NCBI GenBank assembly: GCA_949775045.1
Contig: OX459104.1
Span: 5,785,306-5,849,305, forward strand
DNA: 64,000 nucleotides
From: Metridium senile
Taxonomy: Eukaryota > Cnidaria > Anthozoa > Actiniaria > Metridiidae
Reading direction: 5' to 3'
Below the pieces are notes generated by a model. The model was not told the DNA's origin and ran no database searches. It was given only the letters and a program-made list of their open reading frames with translations. Positions 20,901-30,154 of the stretch are shown piece after piece (within the stretch, counting starts at the first letter, position 1; every line of letters begins with the position of its first letter). The translations under genes and the position numbers were made by a program.

Positions 20901-23900
20901 CTCAATTCATCGCCGCGGTAGCGCAGGCAGTAAAGGCAGCCTTGGACGCTGATCGACCGTCCGCACAACTCCCTGTCTCTTCAGACCCAGCGTCAAGCAA
21001 TGTCTCCGCAAGTGCATCGTCGAATCCTGGCGTCGTGACGACCAACATCACCTCAGGTCTCCCAGCCGGGCCACAAGGTAGGTCTCTTGTTGTGCCTACC
21101 TTTGTGAACACTTTTGTCTCCCCGGTCGCGAGTGTGTTTTCTCCCGGGGAAATTAGCGCTGCAGCTTCTCTAGCCGGTAGTCCGTCCTTGCCCGCGGCGT
21201 TCTCTACAGCTAGCATTCCTGCTCTTCCGGCCTTGGGTCAACCATTTATTGTTGGGCCTGGGTTTTCGCCGATACCGGCAAAATTGGTAACTCGTATCAC
21301 GGCAGGGAAATTTATTGAAATGGCCGACTTGCTGGCTGCCAACCTTCAGCAAATCGACCATGAGCCGCAAGTACTGTTTGACGGCCGCCTGGTGCTCACA
21401 ACCGGCCCCAGGCGCCAACGTAAGCAACTCGACGACATTGCTGCCTGGGTTGAAGCCTTCTCAATCTACTCGTTAGTGCTAACCAATACCTTTCCCCACC
21501 GTTGGAAAGATCTAACGCAGTACAAGCTGCTCATCCTACGCACTTCCCGTCAGTTTGGAGGCAACGTATGGCTTGCTTATGACCGGGCGTTTCGTGAGCA
21601 TGCCGCCGCAGCGAGTCTAACTGACTGGTCGACAATGAATGTCGAAATATTTAATTTTCATTCAGCTGGGGTCTCGAAGCGTACGATCTCTAGCACCAAC
21701 ACCGTCGAACAGTCAACCGAACCTACAGGTTCCGTCCAAGCTACAGAGATCTGCAGGTCGTGGAATAGAGGTCGCTGTTCATCGCCTTTCTCTACATGTC
21801 GGTATTTGCACAAGTGTGTGAACTGTCGTGGTTCACATCGCAATACCGAGTGTTTTGACAAGCCATTTCCACCCAGCTCACAGGCATGGGGGCAACCTAC
21901 TAAACGCAAGAGACCGTAAGGAACACTTTACTTTTCTTTTACATTTTAATTTGCATAGAAGCGTTGCAGATTTACTTTATTACGCCTTATTGTACTCTGG
22001 TAGCACTGCTACTATTTTCGTGTTATAGTTATTTTTATCTGTCATTTATACTAGTAGGTTATCAGTAGGTCAAGATGCTTGTCATCATTATGTTGTAAAG
22101 TAGTAGTTCTCAAGAGGATTTCTTGTTGACCTGCCATGTGCTAAGGATACTAATGGGTGTTTTGTTAATGGGATTAAATGGCTTTCTCACGATTCGAGTC
22201 ATTCATTTATTGTTGCTTTAACTATAGTTAGATATGTTTTCCCCTTTAATAAATAGCGCCAAGCACAGTCGCCATCATTCGTCCTTAAAACCTGCCCTAT
22301 TCATTTAGCTGATGGATCATTGCGGATCTAGCACGATTTTATTGTTGTACCTTATGGTCGCTGCGCATATATAGCCGGATACTTGCATAAAATATATATA
22401 TATATAAAGTAAAATAAATTCCTAAAATTCCTTTTTGCCGATATGGATCATTGCAGCGCTATCATAATTATACGCCTGTGCAGGTAGTATAGGTCACTGC
22501 GGACCCGTAGAAGTAGATATTTCATTGTTATTATAACAACAGCGCTTAGCGATAGCGTGATAGCATAACTTTTCGCGTGCCGTACTCTTCGTAGCCGATG
22601 GGTCATTGCAGCTCGAGCGCACTTATCGATATGTACTTGTCTTTAATAATAAGCGGGACTATTTTAGTCTATCACGTGCCTCACTCTTCATGGCTGATGG
22701 ATCATTGCGGATCTATCATAATTATGCATTATAGATCACTGCGGATTTATAGATTTCGATATATACTCGCCGTAACAAAATAGGCGGTTGAGCATACTTT
22801 AGCCTATAGCTATCAAGTGCCTTACTCTACATGGCTGATGGATCACTGCGGATCTATTATAATTATATGCGTGTGCATGCATTATAGATCACTGCGGATC
22901 TATAGTTGTCGATATATTGCCTTCAAAACAAACGAAAAACAAAAACAAAAAAATAGGCGGTTGGGCATATCTTAGCCTATCACGTGCCGTACTCCTCATG
23001 GCTGATGGATCACTGCGGATCTATCATAATTATGTCGTGTTTATGCATTATAGATCACTGCGGATCTATAGATTTTGATATATACTCGCCTTAAAATAAA
23101 ACAAGCGGTTGGGCATATTTTAGCCTATCACGTGCCGTACTCTTCATGGCTGATGGATCACTGCGGATCTATCATAATTATATGCGTATGTATGCATTAT
23201 AGATCACCGCGGATCTATAGATTTTGATATATACAAGTTTTGGAATAAAATAAGCAGTTGGACATAGTTAAGCCTATCGCATGCCTTGCTCTTCGTGGCC
23301 GATTGACAATTGCGGATCCATCATAAATATATGCGGGCGCACGCACAATAGATATTTGCGGAACCGTGGCTCAAGATATTTAAAGCCGTATAAAGCCATT
23401 ATAGATCACAGCGTAGTTGAAGCTCTAGATATATTTATCTTTTTAACATCGCCAGGCTTTCCGCGTGCGTTTACTCTTTTGTGTGTTAGATCATTGTGGA
23501 GTTTCACTCTTGGCTCATGTACAAGCGTTACTGATCATTGCGGACCAGTGGCATCATCTGCATATTTGCCGTTGTAAACAGCACGTAGCTTGACGCACAA
23601 TTCGGCTTTGTAGCGTGCCTTATTCTCTTTAGCCGAGGGGATCCTAGCGGATCACGGCAGAGTTAGCAGGTTGGAATAATACGCACGTATAACAGATCAC
23701 TACGGTTCCGGTTCCGTTTAGACCCGTGCGCTTCACTTGCGGTAACTGTACCACGGCAACTTGCCTAATTTGTCTTTTCATTCCGGCAGATCACCCGTTG
23801 CCACCCGCGAATCACGTTACCCCTCTAGTGGCAGACAACTTCGACCGGGAACTAAGGCACCACCCAGATCAAATGCAGGTTTCCTATGTGCTAGATGGCA

Positions 23901-26900
23901 TACGAAACGGTTTCAGATTGGGGTTTCACGACACTCAGGAGCTCAAATCTGCACGAAAGAATAAGCCTTCAGCTCATCAGCATCCCAAAGTCATCGACGA
24001 TTACCTGGCTAATGAAGTGGCACGAAAACGTGTGGCTGGCCCCTTTCCATCCCCGCCTCTAGCTAACCTTCACGTCAGTAGCTTTGGCGTAGTACCCAAA
24101 AAGGGTCAATCAAACAAATGGCGTTTAATACTCGACTTGTCGTCTCCCGGAGGACGAAGCGTGAACGACGGCGTCGATCCAGACGAATGTTCGCTTCAGT
24201 ACGTTAGAATGGACCACATTATAACTATGGTAGGCAAGTACGGCACGGGGGCTTTAATGGCCAAATTTGATGTGGAAGCAGCCTATCGCAACATTGCGAT
24301 ACACCCCACTGATCGTTACTTGCTTGGCATGAAGTGGCGCGGCTACTACTATGTGGATCTCACCTTACCGTTTGGTCTTCGGTCTGCTCCTTATATTTTT
24401 AACTCGGTGGCGTCCATGGTGGAATGGATTTTACTAAACAATTATCAGGTTTCTGATCTGGTACACTATCTGGACGATTTCATTACCGTAGGTGCGCCGG
24501 ACTCCAACCAGTGTCAGACTAACCTTTCAAAAGCCTTGGCCGTCTGCAAGATGCTAGGTCTTCCGCTTCATCCAGACAAGTGCGAGGGACCATCGGAATC
24601 CCTTGTTATCCTGGGCATCGAACTGGACTCTCGTCGTCAAGTCGCCCGTCTACCCCAGGAAAAGCTTATGGCCTTACATCAGCTGTTACGGTCTTGGACG
24701 TCCCGCAGTTATTGCAACAGGCGTCAATTAGAGTCTCTGATCGGTCACCTTCACCATGCTGCGAAGGTTGTATGGCCAGGCAGAGCCTTTATCCGTCGCA
24801 TGATCGATCTCTTGGCCTGCTTCCGCCGAAAAGATCATCCGATAAGATTGAATAGAGAATTCCGTCTTGACCTCCAGTGGTGGGTTCGTTTCCTTGCAGA
24901 GTGGAATGGAGTTACGTTTTGGCAATTCCCTGGTCTATCATCGCAGCCGGATGTAGAAGTAACATCGGATGCTTCAGGGGCTATTGGATATGGAGCTTTC
25001 TATCTTAACCAATGGTTCAACGGCTATTGGCACCAGGGACAAGTCCAACAATCCATTGCCTATAAGGAACTTTTCCCAATCGTCATTGCCGCGCATACCT
25101 GGGGACCCAATTGGTCTCAAATGCATGTCCTTTTTCGCACTGACAATGAAGCCGTTGCATACATAGTAAACGCTAAGACATCAAAAATTCCCTGTATAAT
25201 GCATTTGGTTAGGGCGCTTTTGATGTGTGCAGCGCGCTATAATTTTAGCTTTAAAGCCCTACACATTCCAGGTGTGCAAAATGAGATCGCTGACGCGCTT
25301 TCTCGTTTTCGTTGGCAGGAGTTTCGACGCCTAGCTCCGTGGGCCAACTCGATGCCATCACTAATGCCGCAGGAGCTTCTACTGCCACTACTACTGACAG
25401 ACTAGAAGTCCGTTGTTTAAAGTTCTTGGTCAATGGTTTAGCTCCGGCGACTCGAAGGACTTATGCTTCGGCGCAAGCAAAGTTTATAGACTTTTGTGCT
25501 CAAAGGAATAGGATTCATCCCTCGGGTTCACCGTGTCCCACCGACGAATGGACGTTGTGCCTTTTTACAACATTCTTGGCAGAGTCTCTTAAGTACTCTT
25601 CTATAAAAGTATATCTATCTGCCGTACGAGCCCTTCATATCGAACAAGGTTTCCCAGACCCGATAGAACAATGTCTCCGGCTACAACGAGTTGTCCGAGG
25701 AATCAAACGCACTCAAGGTACTCACGTTGCGCAACGTTTGCCCGTCACGGACAGTATCATGCTAGTAATCTTTAGTTCCTTACAGATGACCAATTACGAC
25801 CACCTTATGTTTTGGGCAGCATGTACTCTAGCTTACTTTGGATTCTTGAGATCTTCAGAGTTTACAGTGCCCAACTTGTCGTCCTTCTCGTCGTCTATTC
25901 ACTTAGGACTGGACGATATAGCCGTGGATTCAAGCTCGACTCCATCTTGTCTTCGTATCCGAATAAAAGCAAGCAAGACGGATCCTTTCCGCAAGGGTTG
26001 TTTCATCCACATCGGCAAGGGACGCTCTCCTCTGTGTGCAGTCGAAGCCATGCTTTCATATCTGGTGTTCAGGGGAAACAAACCCGGTCCACTGTTCGTC
26101 CTAAAGAATGGTACGCCCCTTACGCGTCCTTTTCTCACAAGTTGGCTAAGGGAAATTGTACTGGCAGCTGGCATCCCTGGGAACTTTTCTAGTCATAGCT
26201 TTCGCATTGGAGCGGCAACAGTAGCAGCGCGCAACGGCGTGGCAGATCATCTTATTCAAGCCCTCGGTCGCTGGAAAAGCAACGCGTATCAAGTGTACAT
26301 CAGGACTCCAGCTGAAAACTTAGCCAACCTATCTCAAAACCTAACTTAACCATCTTTACTATCTGGATTTATAATGACAGTTAAATGCCCTATAGTTGGT
26401 CGAAGTAATAAATTCTTGATTATTTTTATTATGACAATTATTATCATTATTATTATTATCATTATCCTTATCATTATTATTATTATTATCAACTTCTGTA
26501 GTGCTTGGGGTTCGTGATTGGTGCGGAGGTCCCATGTCACCCAGTCCTTAGTCCCTCCTTCTCCAAGCACAATGGAGTTCCGTTTGGTGGTGGACTCTGG
26601 CAGGGTTGCCATGGTTACCTCCTTGGGGTAAGCGAGATAGCGCATCAAGCTTACCTCTGTGCACCCAACCCCAAGCTCATCATTGTCGATGAGTTTTAAA
26701 TGTGCCTAAATGGAATTTAGGCTAGTTAGAACCGAGACAAGCAGGTCAGCGGTTTGTTCTTGTGCCCTGACATTAGCTGGGACTCCCCGCACTACCAGTC
26801 CCTCGTGCTTTGCTAGTTGTCTTCAACGATTGCAGTACTCTGTTGTATACAGCATTTGTTCCCTCCCGCCTCTCCCTTGTCATATAGTAGTTAGTAACTT

Positions 26901-27700
26901 CCATTATCATCAGGTAAGTATTCCACTGACATTGTCAGTGTGACGGGTGCTAGGTGGTGGACTCTGGCAGGGTTGCCATGGTTACCTCCTTGGGGTAAGC
27001 GAGATAGCGCATCAAGCAAATACAATACTAAAACAGCAAAAATTGTTTTGTTTCCCTGCTTCCCCATTGGCCCATTTTGAAAAAACGAAATTATGACGTC
27101 ATAGGTCACGTGACATTTTTAAAGTCACAAAAATATCGTAAAATGTAAAGCTCAATGAAATATTTCATAAAACAAAACAAAAATCATGTATGTTCATAAG
27201 TAAAACAGATTAAGGTAATTTTTAGTTTGAAGCAAACTGATTCCTTGCCTTAACTAGCCTGAGGACATCCCATTTTTCTGTTTCCCCCTCTCCCCGAATC
27301 AATATTGAGTTTTGAAAATCTGTTGCTCCGGGGAGAGAGGGGTTTTGCACATCAAATTGTTAAATTTTGTATATTTTTCAAAACTCAAACAAAAACGTTT
27401 ATGTGATTGAACATGATAACGTGAATATAGAGTGCAAACAATATATCCGTGAAATACAAATACTACATAAAATTGCTATATTAAACAATATAGAAAGAAC
27501 ACAATAGAATTAGCAAAAAATTGTACTATTTACTCAGTATTTCTTAATGTTTCACGGATATATTATTTGCACTCTATCGTGAAATGTTAACTTTAAAGTG
27601 TGATCTATAAATAGCAGTGATTATGATTTCATTTACAGGATCTGTGGCAAAAAGAAGTACCAAGAAACACAACGACTCCCCACATGGCCCCCCTGTGTAG
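14943..27700 (+). CDS. predicted signal-bearing protein of unknown function
   Basis: Seven exons fit one reading frame: 14943-15060 (ATG), 15377-15457, 15599-15649, 16558-16593, 17282-17311, 18677-18901 and 27639-27700 (TAG), about 200 residues. Every intron is phase 1 with GT..AG borders, which is the main evidence. The N terminus (MKPRLKRMKSLLLNPCFLIL then YLNFLPRILSAKA) looks like a signal peptide or signal anchor. Three exons begin with the same motif (VLRSVDEG, VLQSIEEE, VLETIEHH), suggesting small exon duplication. The rest is basic, with dibasic sites (AKR, RKR), and the 18677 exon holds the unusual GTKKVFIPKGWMFCNVSPVH. I do not recognise a family. The 8.7 kb last intron contains the Ngaro-like element. 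An extra or alternative exon near 19780-19907 is possible. A polyadenylation signal lies at 28667. Confidence 0.5.
15655..16310. repeat. degenerate ~25-30 bp tandem repeat in intron
   Basis: About twenty irregular copies of CATTTGAATGGCTTTTCTTG, many followed by TGGAA. Intronic in the unknown gene; the open minus-strand frames are compositional. Confidence 0.75.
16600..17215. repeat. TTTG/TTCG tetranucleotide array
   Basis: About 600 bp of GTTT, GTTC and ATTT units in a patchy higher-order pattern, between exons of the unknown gene. Confidence 0.9.
17369..17512. repeat. foldback hairpin
   Basis: ATTACTTAATGGAAAATGC pairs with GCATTTTCCATTATGTAAT. Inner arms include TTTTTATGCAC and AGTATCAGAAAAC. 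The architecture is like the hairpins at 10210-10531. Confidence 0.75.
17517..18488. mobile_element. 0.97 kb element with 25-bp inverted ends
   Basis: The left end TTTATCTCATAGATACTGAG is the exact complement of the right end CTCAGTATCTATGAGATAAA. It encloses a decayed minus-strand reading frame. No clear target-site duplication was seen. Confidence 0.65.
17925..18215 (-). pseudogene. decayed Crypton/QRICH1-type N-terminal domain
   Basis: The minus strand reads ENPNTVKKTKRDVSLLTKFL, a stop, then GEIADIPPAELNEFISEYF and VCVRTKEGQEY. The pattern (NT..K...DV.L...FL....E...IPP.ELN..I.EFFV.VR.K.G.EY) is that of the N-terminal segment of DUF3504-type proteins (QRICH1, ZMYM2, KCTD1 relatives and Crypton-like recombinases). 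In-frame stops and loss of the following recombinase domain mark it as dead. The C-terminal scrap PPSRTVQSDSDDE lies at about 17845-17890. Confidence 0.5.
18920..19215. mobile_element. MITE, ACACCTATTTC family, copy 3
   Basis: Complete, with both arms (ACACCTATTTCAAAAATCG left, TTATTGAAATAGGTGTA right). It begins just 18 bp after the donor of the 18677-18901 exon. Confidence 0.85.
19901..20568. mobile_element. left part of an inverted-repeat element split by the Ngaro-like insertion
   Basis: The left end CAGGCTAGAAAGCAAGGAAT has its inverted partner ATTCCTTGCC..ACTAGCCTG at 27240-27261. Internally, 20040-20150 is the inverted complement of 20360-20470 (both carry CACGTGACCTATGACGTCA or its complement). 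The element's last ~36 bp lie at 27226-27261, beyond the retrotransposon. Confidence 0.75.
20360..20568 (+). repeat. 209-bp target segment, left copy
   Basis: Identical by eye to 27017-27225. The left copy abuts the A1 repeat directly; the right copy follows a truncated B2. Confidence 0.9.
20569..20730 (+). repeat. A1 terminal repeat
   Basis: Begins ATGTGCCTAAATGGAATTTA, ends CAGCATTTGTTC. It matches A2 at 26700-26861 over 162 bp and is also present in the solo unit at 12750. Confidence 0.9.
20757..21919 (+). CDS. Gag-like protein of the Ngaro-like element
   Basis: The start MVRKTRTRRYTDTN is preferred over the upstream in-frame ATG at 20579, because the latter lies inside A1, a repeat that is not coding elsewhere. 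The product is about 387 residues: a basic N terminus, a Ser/Thr/Ala-rich low-complexity region, then a folded-looking middle (ITAGKFIEMADLLAANLQQI onward) with a conserved-looking Trp-rich segment (WVEAFSIYSLVL, FPHRWKDL). The C terminus has a CCCH zinc finger (C-x7-C-x6-C-x3-H, CRSWNRGRC) followed by CVNCRGSHRNTEC, a C-x2-C-x3-H-x4-C knuckle. Such fingers are usual for nucleic-acid packaging proteins of DIRS/Ngaro elements. It ends in KRKRP. It probably binds element RNA in particles. Confidence 0.8.
21920..23725. repeat. tandem-repeat spacer between gag and pol ORFs
   Basis: This 1.8 kb holds no ORF of note. From about 22300 it carries about seven diverged units, spaced 100-165 bp, each with GGCTGATGGATCACTGCGGA, TCTATCATAATTAT and a TTTTAGCCTATCACGTGCC segment. 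GATCACTGCGGATC occurs twice per unit and can form a small stem. Confidence 0.8.
23726..25405 (+). CDS. reverse transcriptase-RNase H of the Ngaro-like element
   Basis: 559 residues. The RT fingers and palm contain KKGQSNKWRLILDLS, KFDVEAAYRNIAIHP, LPFGLRSAPYIF and the catalytic YLDD box at residues 248-251 (HYLDDFITVG). The connection region follows, then RNase H with TSDASGAIGYGA, YKELFPIVIAA, FRTDNEAVAY and IPGVQNEIADALSR, giving the four acidic positions expected. The RT copies element RNA and the RNase H degrades it. The true start is uncertain: an acceptor-like CCGGCAG at 23784-23790 could splice in a different N terminus. The 3' end overlaps the recombinase ORF by about 94 bp in another frame, as is common in DIRS-order elements. 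Uninterrupted. Confidence 0.95.
   Translation: MRFTCGNCTTATCLICLFIPADHPLPPANHVTPLVADNFDRELRHHPDQMQVSYVLDGIRNGFRLGFHDTQELKSARKNKPSAHQHPKVIDDYLANEVARKRVAGPFPSPPLANLHVSSFGVVPKKGQSNKWRLILDLSSPGGRSVNDGVDPDECSLQYVRMDHIITMVGKYGTGALMAKFDVEAAYRNIAIHPTDRYLLGMKWRGYYYVDLTLPFGLRSAPYIFNSVASMVEWILLNNYQVSDLVHYLDDFITVGAPDSNQCQTNLSKALAVCKMLGLPLHPDKCEGPSESLVILGIELDSRRQVARLPQEKLMALHQLLRSWTSRSYCNRRQLESLIGHLHHAAKVVWPGRAFIRRMIDLLACFRRKDHPIRLNREFRLDLQWWVRFLAEWNGVTFWQFPGLSSQPDVEVTSDASGAIGYGAFYLNQWFNGYWHQGQVQQSIAYKELFPIVIAAHTWGPNWSQMHVLFRTDNEAVAYIVNAKTSKIPCIMHLVRALLMCAARYNFSFKALHIPGVQNEIADALSRFRWQEFRRLAPWANSMPSLMPQELLLPLLLTD
25312..26349 (+). CDS. tyrosine recombinase of the Ngaro-like element
   Basis: 345 residues. 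An N-terminal SAM-like core-binding domain (LAPATRRTYASAQAKFIDFC; SSIKVYLSAVRALHI) precedes the catalytic domain, which has LAYFGFLRSSEFTV (first Arg), a Lys/His-containing middle, HSFRIGAATVAA (H295, R298), LGRW, and the nucleophile region YQVYIRTP (Y329 likely, Y326 nearby). This recombinase integrates a circular DNA intermediate without cutting the target in a staggered way, which is why such elements normally leave no target duplication. The ATG lies within the RT-RNase H ORF. Intact. Confidence 0.95.
   Translation: MAGVSTPSSVGQLDAITNAAGASTATTTDRLEVRCLKFLVNGLAPATRRTYASAQAKFIDFCAQRNRIHPSGSPCPTDEWTLCLFTTFLAESLKYSSIKVYLSAVRALHIEQGFPDPIEQCLRLQRVVRGIKRTQGTHVAQRLPVTDSIMLVIFSSLQMTNYDHLMFWAACTLAYFGFLRSSEFTVPNLSSFSSSIHLGLDDIAVDSSSTPSCLRIRIKASKTDPFRKGCFIHIGKGRSPLCAVEAMLSYLVFRGNKPGPLFVLKNGTPLTRPFLTSWLREIVLAAGIPGNFSSHSFRIGAATVAARNGVADHLIQALGRWKSNAYQVYIRTPAENLANLSQNLT
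26586..26699 (+). repeat. B1 repeat
   Basis: Begins GGTGGTGGACTCTGGCAGGG and ends TCGATGAGTTTTA. It directly abuts A2 and is the internal half of the split direct repeat. Confidence 0.88.
26700..26861 (+). repeat. A2 repeat
   Basis: 162 bp matching A1. It is followed by a C spacer (26862-26952) also found in the solo unit at 12912-13002. Confidence 0.9.
26953..27017 (+). repeat. B2 repeat, truncated
   Basis: Only the first 65 bp of the 114-bp B sequence are present, breaking off after GCGCATCAAGC where the 209-bp target copy begins. Confidence 0.88.
27017..27225 (+). repeat. 209-bp target segment, right copy
   Basis: Matches 20360-20568. After it the older inverted-repeat element resumes (TTTGAAGCAAACTG) to its end at 27261. 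Confidence 0.9.
27426..27577. repeat. foldback MITE
   Basis: ATAGAGTGCAAACAATATAT pairs with ATATATTATTTGCACTCTAT (one mismatch). It lies just upstream of the last exon of the unknown gene. Confidence 0.8.
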
Positions 27701-27715
27701 ATTATATTACAGATA

Positions 27716-28250
27716 GAACGGATAAACAAACAGACAGAAAAACAAACAAACAAAGAGACAGATAGACAAATGAAGATGATAAACAAACAGATAAACAGAC
27801 AGACAAACAAACAGACTGACTGACAGACAGACAGACAGACAGACAAACAAACAGACTGACTGACAGACAGACAGACAAACAAACGAAGATGATAAACAAA
27901 CAGATAAACAGACAGACAAACAAACAAACAGACTGACAGACAGACAGACAAAGATGATAAACAAACAGATAAACAGACAAACAAACAAACAAACATAAAA
28001 AAAACAAAACAAACAGACAAACAAACAAACAAAGATGATAAACAAACAGACAAACAGACAGACAGACAAACAAACAAAGAGACAGACAGACAGACAGGCA
28101 GACAGACAGACAGACAGACAAACAGATAAACAAAGATGGTAAACAAACAGGCAAACAGACAGACAGACAGACAGAAAGAAAAACAAACAAACAAACAAGC
28201 AAACAGGCAGACGGATAGACAGACAGACAAGCAAGCAAGCTTAAGCAAAC
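27716..28250. repeat. ACAG/ACAA tetranucleotide array
   Basis: About 530 bp of ACAG, ACAA and GATA units, probably in the 3' UTR of the unknown gene. A short duplicated unit (CTCTCAATAGGGGGAGGTCA and a near copy) follows at 28300-28430. Confidence 0.9.
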
Positions 28251-28666
28251 AGAGTTACAGACTTACAGAATATAAATCCTTAAAACAATCACAACATTTT
28301 CCCTCTCAATAGGGGGAGGTCATTGTGCGGACAGACAGACAAGCAAAAGCCAACAGACTTACAGACTAAAAAATTTTACAACAATCACATTTCCCCTCAC
28401 TCTCAATGGGGGAGGTCATTGTGTCGCCATTTTGATTTGTTCAAATGTACAGAAATATGTAGAAAAACCACTAAAGATAAAAAAAATAAGCAAACAATAT
28501 AAACAATGTATTATATGGGGGGTGGTGTGGGTAGCCACCTTAATCTACCCCACCCCACCCCTAGAAGGGTTAATTTCAACCTCTCTATCTGTATAACTAC
28601 TATATATAGCAGCGTACCATGTAAATAGATATGTAATCTTGAAATGACAAAATATTATCATTTATT

Positions 28667-28672
28667 AATAAA
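28667..28672 (+). terminator. polyadenylation signal AATAAA
   Basis: A canonical hexamer about 970 bp after the stop at 27700. It is the plausible 3' end of the gene starting at 14943. Confidence 0.4.
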
Positions 28673-28703
28673 ATATATGAAAACCAACATCTTGCTTTTT
28701 ATA

Positions 28704-29115
28704 CACCTGTTTTCAAAATCGTTGTCGTAATCAAAGCTACAGTCCACACTCTGAAGCCTGCAAAGGATGTTGGTATTTCTACTCTTGTTATCGATTTATT
28801 CATAGTATATTTTGGTTGTACGTGTTTGTGTTATACGACCATAACAAGTTGTTGCAGTGGTAGATGATGAAACAAATATTTCTTTAAAGGATGTCGGTAT
28901 TTCTTCTCTTGTTATCGATTTATTCATAGTATATTTTGGTTGTACGTGTTTGTGTTATATGACCATAACAAGTTGTTGCAGTGGTAGATGATGAAACAAA
29001 TATTTCTTTAAAGGATGTCGGTATTTCTTCTCTTGTTATCGATTTATTCATAGTATATTTTGGTTGTACGTGTTTGTGTTATATGATCATAACAAGTTGT
29101 TACAGTGGTAGATAA
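28704..29115. mobile_element. MITE, ACACCTATTTC family, copy 4, with internal triplication
   Basis: The left arm is intact. A 124-bp internal segment starting AAGGATGT(C/T)GGTATTTC is then repeated three times (28763, 28887, 29011), and the right arm is missing. Confidence 0.8.
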
Positions 29116-30014
29116 CGAAAAGATTTTTGAAATTGCTATTGACCACGCCAGAAATAATTTGATTTTAAATCATTTATAGATATATTCCAAATAGCATAAT
29201 TTTTCATTGATTTTACGGAAAAGCTTCTGCTGATTGATCAAAAGCTGCAATTTTGTGAACCACTTGTGCGTTCGACAAGTAGTATTTTCTTTTAGCGGCC
29301 ATTTCATAATTTGTTATGCCATTATGCAAAGGCGCCAAAAGGCTATCTTCTAAACATGGCAACTATTGGAACCGGCCATTTTCGTTGCAAATATTAGTAC
29401 GTCGGTTTTCTCTTTGGAAACCCTGTCAATATAATACCAAACGTTGCGTTCTAAAACTTGCATTTCGTTACCAAATTAGATATAAGTCTTTAAATATATG
29501 ACCTTTTAGCTAGTTGATCAATTTTTCATTTCAACAAAGTAGAGTTTATACAAAATCACGCACATTATTTTGCTAAAAAGCGGGGGAAAATCCTTACTTT
29601 TTAAAGTAACGCATTACCCAATAATTTGAAAAAAAGTGTTTTCAGTTATCCGTCTTTTAAATAACTTATGTTGCTAGCAATATCGACATTCAAAACACCA
29701 GCAAAAAAAATTTCTACTGCTGAGTTCCAAATTTTTCAATCATTTTCGCGGTTTACTAAGTACTTTTTACAGTTTATAAATCTTTAATATTGTTAAAACA
29801 AGTATATAATGAAAATCCCTCCTTCACCGTCAATAACCCAGCAAGAGAAGTATTTAAGCCGGAGTATTGATTGGGTGGCGAAACACTCGATTGCAGATGG
29901 TTGACACGGGATATAAAAACACCCTACTCGCCATGACGCTTTTAAAACACACACCGCAAATTCACTTATAAGAGTTTTTCTCACATGGGCGATCTTAGGT
30001 GATAACGTGTAAAT
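29116..30014. other. intergenic region without recognisable gene
   Basis: AT-rich sequence between the previous gene's poly(A) area and the calmodulin-like promoter. No repeat structure, RNA gene or coding segment could be supported. Confidence 0.5.
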
Positions 30015-30024
30015 TATATAAAAC
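30015..30024 (+). promoter_or_regulatory. possible TATA box of the calmodulin-like gene
   Basis: TATATAAAAC lies about 130 bp before the first candidate start codon, which would place transcription start near 30045. Position only; no initiator was confirmed. Confidence 0.35.
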
Positions 30025-30154
30025 AACTTGGTTTCCGCACTGCGTTGGAAAGGAAATACTCTTTGCGGCAGGAAAACTTGTGGAACTCAGACAGAAAACG
30101 CGAAAAAACTGTTGCTCGAATACTGCGTTTTTTATCCTCACTGATCACTAAAAA

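Larger units (their letters stand above)
20569..27017 (+). mobile_element. Ngaro-like (DIRS-order) YR retrotransposon
   Basis: The order is A1 (20569-20730), gag-like ORF, repeat-rich spacer, RT-RNase H, tyrosine recombinase, B1 (26586-26699), A2 (26700-26861), B2 (26953-27017, truncated). Split direct repeats A1-B1-A2-B2 together with RT-RH and a tyrosine recombinase in place of a DDE integrase define the Ngaro/PAT type of DIRS-order elements. All three ORFs are intact, so the copy is probably young. The esterase-like ORF found in some Ngaro elements was not seen. Confidence 0.93.
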
